A DNA stretch of 64,000 bases. It comes from Streptomyces dysideae (GTDB taxonomy: Bacteria > Actinomycetota > Actinomycetes > Streptomycetales > Streptomycetaceae). How positions within the stretch are numbered: position 1 is the stretch's first letter; each line of letters starts with the position of its first letter. The notes below the pieces were generated by a model. That model did no database searches. It saw only the letters and a program-made list of their open reading frames with translations, and had not been told where the DNA came from. The stretch is taken from assembly GCF_001514305.1 (NCBI RefSeq), contig NZ_KQ949099.1:87610-151609 (forward strand), given 5' to 3'. The translations under genes and the position numbers were made by a program. Positions 1-9,375 of the stretch are shown piece by piece.

Positions 1-1239
1 GGAGCGGCGCGCCACCATTACCGCGAACACCGCGAGGGCGCTGACCACCACCGAGCCGACACCGGCCACGATGAGGCTGTTCCACAGCGACTGCACGTAG
101 TTGTCGGAGTCGAAGACGATCTCGTAGTTCTTCGTGGTGACCGTCTTGAACGGTGACTGGAGCGGGGTGAACACCAGCGTGAAGGAGCGCATCACCAGGC
201 CCGCGATCGGGACGAGGGCGCCGACGATCACGTAGAACCAGATGAACACGATGCTCACCCACTTCAGCCAGCCCAGGTCGAGCCTGCGCGGCCGGGTCAC
301 CTTGCCGCGCACGGAGACGAAGCGGGCGGCGTCCTTGAGCAGCTTGGCCTGCACGGCCACCAGGCTCAGCGTGACCACCAGGATGACGGTGGAGGCGGCG
401 CCCAGCATCGTGTAGTCGGGGTCCACCGACTGAAGTCCCTTGTGGTAAAGGAAGGTTGAGAAGACGTCGATGTTCACCGGCTGGCCGTACAGCAGCGGCA
501 CGCTGAGGGTCTCGATGGACACCGAGAAGACCAGGATGGCGCTGTAGACGATGGGCGGCCGCAGCAGCGGGACGACCACCTGGCCGAGGATCCTGAGCGG
601 TCCGGCGCCGCAGACCTGCGCCGCCGACTCCAGCGACGCGTCCGACTGCCGGAGGGCGTTGGCGCAGAAGACGTACGCGATCGGGGCGAGCGCCACGGCC
701 TCCGTGAGCGCCATCCCGGGGATCGAGTACAGGTTCCACGGCACCCCGCCGAAGACCTGCTGGACCTTGACGCTGACGAAGCCGGCCGGGCCGTACATGA
801 TGATCCAGCCGAAGCCCAGGATCAGCGAGGAGATGAAGAACGGCCACTGCATCGCCAGCGCGACCAGTCGGCCGCCCGGCAGCTTCGTACGCACCACCAC
901 GATCGCCATGGGGATGGCGATGGCCAGGCTCAGCAGCGTGGTCAGCGAGGCGAACAGCAGGGTGTTGAGGGCGACTTCACCGAAGCCGGCCTCGGTGAAG
1001 AGGTCGGTGTAGCCGCTGAGGGTGAAGGCCCCGCCCGCTTCGTAGAGCGGGCGGTTGCGGATGCTCTGGTAGAGGGTCGGGACGATCGGGGCCAGCACCA
1101 GGACGGCGAGGAACGCCAGTACCCCGTACTGGACGACCGTGTCCCGTCCGATGCCGAGGGGACGGCGGTAGCGCGGTGGCTTGAACTCCTGTACACGCTC
1201 GTCCGCCGGTGTGCGGGGTGGTTCGGTCATGGTTGACAT
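1..1239 (-). CDS. Fbp-like ABC transporter permease (3' end outside window)
   Basis: Inner-membrane permease of an ABC importer, read on minus and cut by the left edge after 413 codons. The visible protein has a short cytoplasmic N-terminus, a first membrane domain with an EAA-type loop (ESAAQVCGAGPLRILG), then a linker and the start of a second membrane domain. This fused two-domain layout is typical of FbpB/SfuB iron(III) permeases and of related phosphonate or thiamine permeases. ATG at 1239 is preferred over ATG at 1230 because GGAG sits about 10 bases upstream. It lies 36 bp downstream of the binding-protein gene on the same strand, so the two are probably one operon; an ATPase gene would be expected off the left edge. 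Substrate cannot be decided from the sequence. Confidence 0.88.
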   Translation of the reverse strand, partial: MSTMTEPPRTPADERVQEFKPPRYRRPLGIGRDTVVQYGVLAFLAVLVLAPIVPTLYQSIRNRPLYEAGGAFTLSGYTDLFTEAGFGEVALNTLLFASLTTLLSLAIAIPMAIVVVRTKLPGGRLVALAMQWPFFISSLILGFGWIIMYGPAGFVSVKVQQVFGGVPWNLYSIPGMALTEAVALAPIAYVFCANALRQSDASLESAAQVCGAGPLRILGQVVVPLLRPPIVYSAILVFSVSIETLSVPLLYGQPVNIDVFSTFLYHKGLQSVDPDYTMLGAASTVILVVTLSLVAVQAKLLKDAARFVSVRGKVTRPRRLDLGWLKWVSIVFIWFYVIVGALVPIAGLVMRSFTLVFTPLQSPFKTVTTKNYEIVFDSDNYVQSLWNSLIVAGVGSVVVSALAVFAVMVARRS

Positions 1240-1275
1240 CTGCTCTGGCTCCGATCGTCCCGAAATGCCTGCCCG

Positions 1276-2475
1276 CTACTTACGGAGTCCGTCGAACCGC
1301 TTGAGCCAGGCGTCGGCGTCGTTCTTCGTGACGGCCTTGTAGTCGACGTGGATGATGTTCTCCTCGCCGACCGCGTCGACGACCTCCTGGTAGGTGTGCA
1401 GGCCCTCGCCCTCGACACCCTCCCGGTACGACGCCAGGCCACCCTCCGCGACCGCGCGCTGGCCCTCCTCCGACAGGGCGAAGTCCAGGAAGAGCTTCGA
1501 GGTCGCGGGATGCGGCGCCTCGGCGGCGATGCCGATGCCGCGGGGCAGGACCACGGTGCCGTCCTTCGGGAAGACGATCTTCACGAGACCGGCGCTGTCC
1601 TCGACGACCGGGTAGGCGGGCGAGGCGCTGATCAGGAAGCCGGCCGTGTACTCACCGGCGACGATCTTCTCCAGCTGCGTCCCGGAGGAGGTCTCCGGAC
1701 GGGCCAGCGGCAGGATCGTCTCCAGCGCGTCCCACGCGCCGGGGTTGCCCTCGGTGAGGGCGCGGGTGACGGTGAAGCCGAACGAGCCCTCCGGGTCACG
1801 GACCGTCACCTTGTTCTTGAACTTGCCCTCGTCCGCGCTCACGATCTTCGCCAGGTCCGCGATGCCGGTCGGCGGCTTCTCCATCAGCGTGGTGTTGTAC
1901 GCGATCGTCATCGGGTCCTGCGACATCGAGTAGACGCTGGGCAGGAGTTCCGCGCTGTCACCGAGTTCGGAGAGCTCCGGAGACTTGTACTCCAGCACCG
2001 TGTCCTTGCGCCCGGAGAAGTTCGCCCACGCGCTCGCCGCGCTGGAGATCATCACGTCCGCGGGCGACTTGCCGGCCGCGTTCTCCGAGAGGACCTTCTG
2101 GAACAGCTCGTCGCTGTCGAGTTCGCTGATCGAGACGGTGTCGATGAAGTCGTACTTCTTCTTGAAGTCCCGGACGACGGGGGCCATGTTCTCGTCGCCG
2201 AGGTTGGAGTAGACGGTCAGCTTGCCGCCCTCCTTCTTGGCCGCCTCGATCAGGGCGTCGTAGTCCCCGGGGTAGTAGTCCGGCACCGCGCCGGCGGCGA
2301 TCTTGTTCTCCGCCACCGCGGGAGCGTCGTCACCGCCCCCGCAGGCGGTCAGCGTCCCGACCGCGAGGGCCAGGACGAGCGCGGTCGCGGAGCGGCGGAG
2401 GGCGGGCCGCGGAAACGCGGACGCCGTACCCGTGACGGCCACGCTTCGCGCGCCGGGCTGGCTGGATCTGAACAT
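1276..2475 (-). CDS. Extracellular solute-binding lipoprotein (Fbp/iron-type ABC importer)
   Basis: A 399-residue lipoprotein that would capture the ligand for the neighbouring permease. The N-terminus carries a basic region, a hydrophobic stretch (ALVLALAVGTL) and a lipobox LTAC followed by a Gly-rich linker, so it is exported, lipidated and anchored outside the membrane. The body resembles family-1/Fbp-type binding proteins: a 'LTVYSNLGDENM' start strand, and ALTEGNPGAWDALETILP and GIGIAAEAPHPATSKLFLDF segments typical of periplasmic iron(III), 2-aminoethylphosphonate or related importers. GGAGGAG lies 5 bases ahead of the ATG. First gene of the putative operon; ligand unresolved. Confidence 0.88.
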   Translation of the reverse strand: MFRSSQPGARSVAVTGTASAFPRPALRRSATALVLALAVGTLTACGGGDDAPAVAENKIAAGAVPDYYPGDYDALIEAAKKEGGKLTVYSNLGDENMAPVVRDFKKKYDFIDTVSISELDSDELFQKVLSENAAGKSPADVMISSAASAWANFSGRKDTVLEYKSPELSELGDSAELLPSVYSMSQDPMTIAYNTTLMEKPPTGIADLAKIVSADEGKFKNKVTVRDPEGSFGFTVTRALTEGNPGAWDALETILPLARPETSSGTQLEKIVAGEYTAGFLISASPAYPVVEDSAGLVKIVFPKDGTVVLPRGIGIAAEAPHPATSKLFLDFALSEEGQRAVAEGGLASYREGVEGEGLHTYQEVVDAVGEENIIHVDYKAVTKNDADAWLKRFDGLRK

Positions 2476-2805
2476 GGTTCTCCTCCTCGAGCGTGCCCGC
2501 TGGCACCTGTTGCCGGGAGGTTAGAGACCCAGGTCAGCTAGGTAAATCCATCAGCCACATCAGGTCGCAGTGGTCCTTTTGGTCCTTTAGGTCGTGACGC
2601 CCGTCACTCCTCTGCCTGGCCGGAAGGGCCCGGCAGTTCCGCCTGGTGGTCTGTGGCTACCGAAGTGCGGGTGTGTTCCCGCGCCCGCAGCAGCAGCGGC
2701 TTGTTGGCCGGTGCGGCGAAGGTGGTTCTTCCGGCCGAGCGGAACGCGGCGGGCTCGCGGCCCACGAGTTCCGGGCAGCAGGGGACCGGACCGGGTGGCC
2801 CGTGC
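2476..2805. other. Intergenic region upstream of the ABC binding-protein gene
   Basis: About 330 bp without a convincing gene; open frames here are GC-driven shadows. It holds the promoter side of the binding-protein gene. Around 2571-2594 there are three close GGTCC/GGTC-T copies (tggtccttttggtcc then tttaggtc on plus), which read on minus as AAGGACC direct repeats about 60-100 bases upstream of the start codon. This could be an operator but is only suggestive. The rest shows nothing recognisable. Confidence 0.4.
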
Positions 2806-3822
2806 TCACGCCAGCCCGAGCTCTCCCAGCACCGACTCGACCTGGGCGGTCTGCCGCCGAATGAAGGCACCGAAGTCGTCGCCGGTCAGGAATGCGTCGT
2901 GCCAGCCGTTGCGTTCCAGTGCGGCTCTCCACTGCCGGGCGCCACGCATCTCGGCGTAGGCGTCGACGAGTGCCTGCCGGTCGGCGTCGGTGATCCCCGG
3001 CGGCGCCACCACACCACGCCAGTTGGTGACCTCGACGTCGACGCCCGCTTCCCGCAGGGTCGGAGCGTCCACACCGTCGATCCGCTCCGGGCCGGTCACG
3101 GCCAGCACCCGCAGTCTGCCTGCCTCGACCTGGTCGATGTGCTCGCCGATGCCGGACACACCGAAGGCGACCTTGTCGCCGAGTACCGACGCGAGCAGCT
3201 CGCCGCCGCCGTCGAACGGCACGTAGTCGACCTTCTTGGGGTCCAGGCCGACGGCCCTGGCCATGAGCATCGGCACGAGGTGGTCCGGGCCGCCGGGGTG
3301 GGAACCGCCGCCGACCGCGATCCCGTCCGGGTCGGCCTTCCAGTCGTCGATCAGCTGCCCGATGTCGGTGTACTCGGAGTTGCTGGAGACCACGATGATG
3401 TCGGGTTCCTCCAGCAGCAGGGCGATCGGCGTCGTGTCGGCCAGCGTGATGCGCGAGGAGTTGGCGTAGACGCTGCCGACCACACCCAGGCCCATCTGCA
3501 TGGCGAGCCTGCCGTTGCCCTCCTCGGCGGCCAGTCGGCCGAGGCCCACCGTGCCGCCGGCGCCGGGGATGTTGAACACCTCGACCGTGCGCGCCGCACC
3601 CGCTTCCTCCATGGCGTTCACCGACGTACGCGCCGTGATGTCGTACCCGCCGCCGGGATTGTTCGGCACCATGATCCGCAGCCCGGTCAGCGTGCTGTCC
3701 GAGCCGCCCACGCCCACGGCGTTCCATGTGCCCAGCCCCACGGCCGCGGCCAGTGCGACCACCGTGGCGAGCAGCTTCGGCCGGAGCGCGAAGCTTCGGC
3801 GCGCCATTCCTGAAGTCGTCAC
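2806..3822 (-). CDS. Tripartite tricarboxylate transporter binding protein (TctC/Bug family)
   Basis: A 338-residue exported binding protein of the Bug/TctC family, which delivers carboxylates such as citrate to TctAB membrane proteins or to a sensor kinase. After a basic N-terminus and one hydrophobic export segment (ATVVALAAAVGLG), the mature part opens with the family signature strand LRIMVPNNPGGGYDITAR, followed by PGAGGTVGL and the DWKADPDGIAVGGGSHPGGPDH region. GTG at 3822 is chosen because AGGGG lies 6-7 bases upstream; ATG at 3807 is an alternative. No TctA or TctB gene adjoins it. It is divergent from a CitA/CitB-like two-component system, so the pair probably controls it or uses it as a ligand receptor. 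Confidence 0.9.
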   Translation of the reverse strand: MTTSGMARRSFALRPKLLATVVALAAAVGLGTWNAVGVGGSDSTLTGLRIMVPNNPGGGYDITARTSVNAMEEAGAARTVEVFNIPGAGGTVGLGRLAAEEGNGRLAMQMGLGVVGSVYANSSRITLADTTPIALLLEEPDIIVVSSNSEYTDIGQLIDDWKADPDGIAVGGGSHPGGPDHLVPMLMARAVGLDPKKVDYVPFDGGGELLASVLGDKVAFGVSGIGEHIDQVEAGRLRVLAVTGPERIDGVDAPTLREAGVDVEVTNWRGVVAPPGITDADRQALVDAYAEMRGARQWRAALERNGWHDAFLTGDDFGAFIRRQTAQVESVLGELGLA

Positions 3823-3941
3823 TGTGACCCCTGTCTCACAACGTTGAACCGCCTGGAATCTTGCGGCATCGCACCTCGTCCTGTCTCTATTGCGTCAGCA
3901 GGATTGTGCAGGGACGGTGCGGGCCGGGAGGTGAGTGGGAC

Positions 3942-5537
3942 TTGGGTGGGAAGGGCTCTCTGGCGCGTCGGCTCCTGGTGCTTCAGCTGCTGATCGTGCT
4001 CGTCCTGCTGGTCGCCGTCGCCGCGGTCGGCCTGGCCCAGGCCGACCGGACGATCCGCGCCACGGAGTCCCGCCAGATGCTGGGCATCGCGGAGGACGTG
4101 GCGGCCGACCCGAGCCTGCGCGAGCTGCTCACCGACCCGGAGCAGCGGCTGAACCTGGCCCCGTTCGCCACCAGGGCGCAGGTGCTGTCCGGAGCGAGCG
4201 TCGTGGCCATCGCCGGGCGCGACGGGACGGTGCTCACCTCACAGCACCCGGACCAGATCGGCAGGCCGATGCGGCTCGGCGGGTCCACGGTGACCGAGGG
4301 CCGCGCCTGGGTCGGGGCCGTCGACGGCTCGATCGTCGCCCACGTCCCGGTGATCTCGGCGCAGACCCAGCGCATCAGTGGGTACGTCGCCGCGGAGCAG
4401 GTTCCGCCCAGCGTCCGGGAGATCCTCACCAGCGCGTTCCCCGAGCTGCTGGTCCTGCTCGGCATCGCCAGCGCGCTCGGCGTCGCGGGCTCGCTGTCGC
4501 TGGCGTGGTGGGTGAAGCGGCAGACCCTGGGGCTGGAGCCCGCCGAGATCACCGGACTCGTCGAGCACCGGGAAGCCATGCTGCACGGCATCCGTGAGGG
4601 CGTCATCGGCCTCGACCAGCAGCTCCGGATCACCCTGGTCAACGACTCGGCCAGGACACTGCTGACGTTGCCCCAGGACCCCGAGGACATCGTCGGCCGC
4701 TCGGTGCACGACCTCGGCCTCAACGAGCGTCTGGTCGACGTGCTCACCGGTACGGCGGCCGGAAGCGACCAGGTCGGCCTGCGCCGCGGCAAGGTGCTGG
4801 TCCTGAACCGGATGCCGATCACCCGCGGTGACCGGAAGCTGGGCGCCGTCGTCACCCTGCGCGACCGCACCGAGCTGGTGCGGCTGCAGGATCAGCTCGA
4901 CGCCCACCGGAACACCACCGACACGCTGCGCGCGCAGGCACACGAGTTCAGCAACCGGCTGCACACCATCGCCGGGCTGATCGAGCTCGGCGAGTACGAC
5001 GAAGTCCGCCGCTACGTCAGCAGCGTGTCCGCCGGCCGCGACCAGTGGCAGGCCGACGTGACCGCGAGGATCTCCGACGCCACGGTGTCCGCGCTGCTCA
5101 TCGCCAAGGGCAGCCTCGCGGCGGAGCAGGGGGTCGGTCTGCGGCTGTCCGAGTCGTGCGGCCTCGGTCCCGTCGGCGACGCGCTGGCCACCGACCTGGT
5201 GACGGTGCTCGGCAACCTGGTGGACAACGCCCTGGACGCGCTGCGCGGGCACGCCACGGGCCGCGCGGACTGGATCGAGGTCGAGCTGAGCCAGGAGGAC
5301 GGGACGGTGCGTGTCGTGGTGTGTCACCCGGGCCCCGGGATCGCACCCGAGATCGCCGAGGAGGTGTTCCGGCACGGCTTCACCACCAAGGCCGCGGAAC
5401 AGGGTGGGCCGCGCGGCCTGGGCCTTGCCATCACCCGGCAGATCTGTGTGCGCCGTGGCGGTACGGTCGAGGTGCACAACACCGACGGCGCCGTGTTCAC
5501 CGCGACGCTGCCGATCACGCCGGAGGTGCGGGTGTGA
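3942..5537 (+). CDS. CitA/DcuS-type sensor histidine kinase
   Basis: Membrane sensor kinase of the citrate/C4-dicarboxylate class, about 531 residues. Order: TM helix near 9-30, extracytoplasmic PAS-like sensor to about 165, TM helix near 168-190, cytoplasmic PAS (210-320), phospho-acceptor region with AHEFSNRLHTIAGLIELG (the H-box form of this class), then HATPase with NLVDNALDAL (N box), HPGPGI and GLGLAITR (G boxes). TTG at 3942 is preferred over TTG at 3861 because a near-perfect GGGAGGTGA sits 7 bases upstream. It overlaps the next gene by four bases (GTGA). Likely senses an extracellular carboxylate with the divergent TctC protein. Confidence 0.92.
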   Translation: MGGKGSLARRLLVLQLLIVLVLLVAVAAVGLAQADRTIRATESRQMLGIAEDVAADPSLRELLTDPEQRLNLAPFATRAQVLSGASVVAIAGRDGTVLTSQHPDQIGRPMRLGGSTVTEGRAWVGAVDGSIVAHVPVISAQTQRISGYVAAEQVPPSVREILTSAFPELLVLLGIASALGVAGSLSLAWWVKRQTLGLEPAEITGLVEHREAMLHGIREGVIGLDQQLRITLVNDSARTLLTLPQDPEDIVGRSVHDLGLNERLVDVLTGTAAGSDQVGLRRGKVLVLNRMPITRGDRKLGAVVTLRDRTELVRLQDQLDAHRNTTDTLRAQAHEFSNRLHTIAGLIELGEYDEVRRYVSSVSAGRDQWQADVTARISDATVSALLIAKGSLAAEQGVGLRLSESCGLGPVGDALATDLVTVLGNLVDNALDALRGHATGRADWIEVELSQEDGTVRVVVCHPGPGIAPEIAEEVFRHGFTTKAAEQGGPRGLGLAITRQICVRRGGTVEVHNTDGAVFTATLPITPEVRV

Positions 5538-6238
5538 TCAGGGTGCTCGTCGTCGACGACGACTTCATGGTGGCCAAGGTGCACAGTGGGTTCGTGGCGA
5601 AGACTCCGGGGTTCGAGGTGGCCGGGGTGGCGCACACCGGGGCCGACGCGCTGCGCATGGTCACCGAGCTGCGGCCCGACCTGGTCCTGCTGGACATCTA
5701 TCTGCCCGACATCGACGGGCTGACCGTGCTCCGGCGCATCCGGACCGCCGGAGCAGTACAGACCGATGTGATCGTGATCAGTGCCGCCAATGACGTGGAC
5801 ACCATCCGCGGCGCCATGCACGGCGGCGTCCTGCACTATCTGATCAAGCCGTTCACCTACGGCGCGCTGTACGACCAGTTGCAGCATCTCGCCGCGCTGC
5901 ACGCCAAGCTCGGCGGCCTCAGCCAGGCCGCACAAGCGGATGTCGACCAGGTCTTCGGCAACCGCCCCCGGGGAGAGGCCCAGCTGCCCAAGGGCCTGAC
6001 CGCTCAGACCGCCGACCTCGTGGCCCGTGTGCTGCGGTCGGCGGACACCGACATGTCGGCGACCGACTGCGCGACGGCCGCCAGTCTGTCCCGGGTCAGC
6101 ACACGCAGGTACCTGGAACATTTCGCCGAGACCGGCCGGGCCGAGGTGCGGCTGCGCTACGGCGGAACCGGACGACCCGAACACCGGTACCGCTGGATCG
6201 AGGGTCACAGCGACGGCTCGTCAACCGGACAGGCCTAG
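5534..6238 (+). CDS. CitB/DcuR-type response regulator
   Basis: Cytoplasmic DNA-binding partner of the preceding kinase, 234 residues. The receiver domain starts IRVLVVDDDFM (acidic pocket), with the phospho-accepting Asp in LVLLDIYLPDIDG and the conserved Lys in LIKPF. The C-terminal part (about 160-230) has a helix-turn-helix of the CitB class: ATAASLSRVSTRRYLEHF. The GTG start overlaps the kinase stop, indicating translational coupling. Expected targets are transport genes such as the divergent tctC-like gene. The TAG stop lies in a CTAG shared with the TAG of convergent bioD. Confidence 0.92.
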   Translation: MIRVLVVDDDFMVAKVHSGFVAKTPGFEVAGVAHTGADALRMVTELRPDLVLLDIYLPDIDGLTVLRRIRTAGAVQTDVIVISAANDVDTIRGAMHGGVLHYLIKPFTYGALYDQLQHLAALHAKLGGLSQAAQADVDQVFGNRPRGEAQLPKGLTAQTADLVARVLRSADTDMSATDCATAASLSRVSTRRYLEHFAETGRAEVRLRYGGTGRPEHRYRWIEGHSDGSSTGQA

Positions 6239-6957
6239 GCCGCCTGCCGCCCCCGAAACCCCTCCGCGTCCCACGTTCCGTCCAGTCGCGGCGCCAGCCA
6301 ACCCGGCGCCCCGGCACGGAAGTCGGCCGGTGCGAGCGTGCCGGCTCCCGCGGGAAGCGCACCGAGCAGCGGCGCCCCCGTCACCTCCGGCAGGTCGGCG
6401 AGATTGCAACGTGCGGCCAAATCGGGCGCGTCGGGCCAGCTGCCGATCACGACACCCAGCAAGTCGAGCTTCCGAGCGCGGAGTTCACGTGCCGTCAGTT
6501 CCGAGGCGTTGAGGGTCCCGAGCCCCGCCGGCGCCACCACCAGTACCGGCGCTTTCAGCAGCTCGGCCGCGTCCGCCAGAGTGCCGCCAGTGCCGTCGAA
6601 GCGGACCAGGAGGCCGCCCGCGCCCTCCACCAGCACCAGGTCGTGCTCGGTGGCCAGCTTGGCGGCGGTCTCGGCGATCTCGTGCGGATGGACCGGGGGA
6701 CGCCCCGCCCGCCGCGCGGCTGTCGCCGGGGCCAACGGCTCGGGATACCGGGCGAGTTCGGCCGTCGTCACAGGGCCCGCGAGCCGCGCGACCTCCTCGG
6801 CGTCCCCGGCCTCGTCCGGCCGTACTCCCGTCTGCGCGGCCTTGAGCACGGCCACCGAGCGGCCGGCCGCGAGCGACGCGGCGGCCAGCGCCGCCGTCGC
6901 CATGGTCTTGCCGACCTCCGTGCCCGTGCCCGTGATCATCAGGACCGGCATGCTCAT
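6235..6957 (-). CDS. bioD: Dethiobiotin synthetase
   Basis: BioD closes the ureido ring of dethiobiotin from 7,8-diaminopelargonate, CO2 and ATP, the step before biotin synthase. The 240-residue cytosolic protein has the family P-loop GTGTEVGKT near its N-terminus, the substrate loop LKAAQTGV, and VEGAGGLLVRF. ATG at 6957 overlaps the bioA stop by four bases, so the two are translationally coupled; ATG at 6951 is a second option. It is the last gene of the bioB-bioA-bioD operon. Confidence 0.96.
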   Translation of the reverse strand: MSMPVLMITGTGTEVGKTMATAALAAASLAAGRSVAVLKAAQTGVRPDEAGDAEEVARLAGPVTTAELARYPEPLAPATAARRAGRPPVHPHEIAETAAKLATEHDLVLVEGAGGLLVRFDGTGGTLADAAELLKAPVLVVAPAGLGTLNASELTARELRARKLDLLGVVIGSWPDAPDLAARCNLADLPEVTGAPLLGALPAGAGTLAPADFRAGAPGWLAPRLDGTWDAEGFRGRQAA

Positions 6958-8234
6958 CCCTCCCGCACCGCCGCGCACACCGCGCGCGCGATCCGGGCCA
7001 CGTCCGCGTCGCCCGTGACATACGGCGGCATCGTGTAGACCAGGTCGCGGAACGGCCGCAGCCACACGCCCTCGCGCACGGCGGCCGCCGTGGCCGCCTT
7101 CATGTCGACGGGCCGGTCGAGCTGGACCACACCGATGGCGCCGAGGACCCGCACGTCCCGCACGCCCGGCATCTCCAGGGCGGGAGCCAGCCCCTCCCGC
7201 AGCCCCGACTCGATCCGCTTGACCTCCGTGAGCCAGTCCTGGCCGAGCAGCAGCTCGATCGACGCGCAGGCGACGGCCGCCGCCAGCGGATTGCCCATGA
7301 ACGTCGGCCCGTGGGCCAGCACCGGCACCTCGCCCCGCGAGATCCCGTCGGCCACCCCCGACGTGCACAGCGTCGCCGCCATCGTCATATAGCCGCCGGT
7401 CAGCGCCTTGCCCACGCACATCACGTCTGGCGTCACCGCCGCGTGTTCCGCCGCGAACAGCGCGCCCGTGCGCCCGAAGCCGGTCGCGATCTCGTCGAAC
7501 ACCAGCAGCACGCCGTGCGCGTCGCACGCCTCCCGCAGCACCCGCAGATACGCGGGGGAGTGGAACCGCATCCCGCCCGCGCCCTGCACCACCGGCTCCA
7601 CGATCACCGCGGCCAGCTCGCCGGCGTGCCGCTCGATCGTCGCGCGCAGCTGATCGGTGTAGGACTCCTCGTACCCGGCCGGCGGGGCGTCCACGAACAC
7701 CTGGCGCGGCAGCACGCCGGTCCACAGCTCGTGCATCCCGCCCTCGGGGTCGCACACCGACATCGGCTGCCAGGTGTCGCCGTGGTAGCCGCCGCGCCAG
7801 GTGAGCAGACGCTGCTTCGAAGGACGGCCGAGCGAGCGCCAGTACTGCAGGCACATCTTGACCGCGACCTCGACCGACACCGACCCGGAGTCGGCGAGGA
7901 AGACATGCTCCAGGCCGTCGGGCGACATGTCGACAAGGAGCTTCGCCAGGCGTACGGCGGGCTCGTGTGTGAGCCCGCCGAACATCACGTGGCTCATCCG
8001 GCCCAGCTGCTCGCGCGCGGCCTCGTTCAGCACCGGGTGGTTGTAGCCGTGGATGGCCGACCACCAGGACGACATGCCGTCGACCAGCTCGCCCGAGCCG
8101 TCCGCCATCCGGAGCCGCACCCCGCTCGCCGACTCCACGACGAGCGGTTCGACGCGGCCCGGCATCGGACCGTACGGATGCCACACATGCCGCCGGTCCA
8201 GGTCCAGCAGCTCGGGGACGGTCAGGTCAGGCAT
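6954..8234 (-). CDS. bioA: Adenosylmethionine-8-amino-7-oxononanoate aminotransferase
   Basis: PLP enzyme that moves an amino group from S-adenosylmethionine to 8-amino-7-oxononanoate, giving 7,8-diaminopelargonate. The 426-residue protein shows the BioA hallmarks HVWHPYGPM, SSWWSAIHGYNHP, WRGGYHGDTW, the PLP aspartate in LVFDEIATGFGRTG and the lysine in CVGKALTGGY. ATG at 8234 starts inside the last codons of bioB (overlap about 8 bases), consistent with a tightly coupled operon. A longer upstream extension of the frame was rejected because it would run through bioB. Confidence 0.97.
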   Translation of the reverse strand: MPDLTVPELLDLDRRHVWHPYGPMPGRVEPLVVESASGVRLRMADGSGELVDGMSSWWSAIHGYNHPVLNEAAREQLGRMSHVMFGGLTHEPAVRLAKLLVDMSPDGLEHVFLADSGSVSVEVAVKMCLQYWRSLGRPSKQRLLTWRGGYHGDTWQPMSVCDPEGGMHELWTGVLPRQVFVDAPPAGYEESYTDQLRATIERHAGELAAVIVEPVVQGAGGMRFHSPAYLRVLREACDAHGVLLVFDEIATGFGRTGALFAAEHAAVTPDVMCVGKALTGGYMTMAATLCTSGVADGISRGEVPVLAHGPTFMGNPLAAAVACASIELLLGQDWLTEVKRIESGLREGLAPALEMPGVRDVRVLGAIGVVQLDRPVDMKAATAAAVREGVWLRPFRDLVYTMPPYVTGDADVARIARAVCAAVREG

Positions 8235-9375
8235 TGGGCGCGAGGTCCGTTCCGGCGCCCCGGCGGCGGACGGCGACCAGGTCGGTACGGGGCTCGCCGG
8301 CCGGCGCGGCGGCAGCGGACGTACCGCACACGCCGCCCCCCTCGTGCGACCCGCAGCCACCCTCGGCCATCGCCCGGTGCTCCGGCAGCGTGACCTGGTC
8401 CGCGCTCTCCACCTCGAAGCCGGCGTCCGCGATCATCTCCAGGTCGGCTTTGCCCGCCTGGCCCTCGCTGGTGAGGTAGTCGCCGAGGAAGATCGAGTTG
8501 GCCAGGTGCAGCGCGAGGGGCTGCATCGTGCGCAGATGGACCTCGCGGCCGCCCGCGATGCGCACCTCGACGTCCGGGCAGACGAACCGCACCATCGCCA
8601 GGATCCGCAGGCAGCGCTGCGGGGTGAGGTTCCACTCCTTGGCCAGCGGCGTGCCCTCGAACGGGATCAGGAAGTTGACCGGCACCGAGTCCGGGTCCAG
8701 CTCACGGAGCGAGAAGACGACGTCGACCAGGTCCTTGTCGCTCTCACCCATGCCCGCGATCAGGCCCGAGCAGGCGGACAGACCCGCCGCGTGCGCCTTG
8801 TGCACGGTGTCCACGCGGTCGGCGTACGTGTGCGTGGTCGTGATCTCCGCGTAGGTGCCCTCGGAGGTGTTGAGGTTGTGGTTGTACGCGTCCGCGCCCG
8901 CCGCGCGCAGCCGCTCCGCCTGGCCGTCGGAGAGCAGTCCGAGACAGGCGCACACCTCGACGCCCTCGTTCTGCTCCTTGATCGTCTTGATGGTGTCGGA
9001 GACCCGGTCCACGTCCCGGTCGGTCGGACCGCGCCCGGAGGCCACCAGACAGACCCGCTTGGCGCCGCCCGCCAAACCGGCCGCCGCGGCCTGGGATGCC
9101 TGGTCCGGCTTGAGCCAGGTGTACTTCAGGATCCCCGCGGTGGAGCCGAGCCGCTGGGAACAGTACGAGCAGTCCTCCGGACACAAGCCGGACTTGAGGT
9201 TGACCAGGTAGTTGAGTTTCACCCGGCGGCCGAACCACTGTCGGCGCACCTTGCCGGCCGCGGCCACCACATCGAGGAGGTCGTCATCGGACGTCGCGAG
9301 GACGGCCAGTGCTTCGTCGCGGGTCGGCAGCTCGCGCCGAAGCCCCTTGTCCACCAGCGTGTTCAGCAGGTCCAT
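8227..9375 (-). CDS. bioB: Biotin synthase
   Basis: Radical SAM enzyme that inserts sulfur into dethiobiotin. The 382-residue protein carries the SAM-cluster motif CPEDCSYC, the YNHNLNTS and GLSACSGLIAGMGES segments of BioB, and RIAGGREVHLR near the end of the barrel. Its C-terminus has an extra Gly/Ala/Ser-rich stretch of roughly 50 residues after the core, seen in several actinobacterial BioBs. ATG at 9375 is preceded by a short leader shared with the divergent bioF promoter. First gene of bioB-bioA-bioD. Confidence 0.97.
   Translation of the reverse strand: MDLLNTLVDKGLRRELPTRDEALAVLATSDDDLLDVVAAAGKVRRQWFGRRVKLNYLVNLKSGLCPEDCSYCSQRLGSTAGILKYTWLKPDQASQAAAAGLAGGAKRVCLVASGRGPTDRDVDRVSDTIKTIKEQNEGVEVCACLGLLSDGQAERLRAAGADAYNHNLNTSEGTYAEITTTHTYADRVDTVHKAHAAGLSACSGLIAGMGESDKDLVDVVFSLRELDPDSVPVNFLIPFEGTPLAKEWNLTPQRCLRILAMVRFVCPDVEVRIAGGREVHLRTMQPLALHLANSIFLGDYLTSEGQAGKADLEMIADAGFEVESADQVTLPEHRAMAEGGCGSHEGGGVCGTSAAAAPAGEPRTDLVAVRRRGAGTDLAPNA

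Noticed and set aside
3861..3941. Upstream TTG start at 3861 for the CitA-like kinase
   Set aside because: No ribosome site there, while GGGAGGTGA lies at ideal spacing before TTG 3942 just ahead of the first membrane helix.
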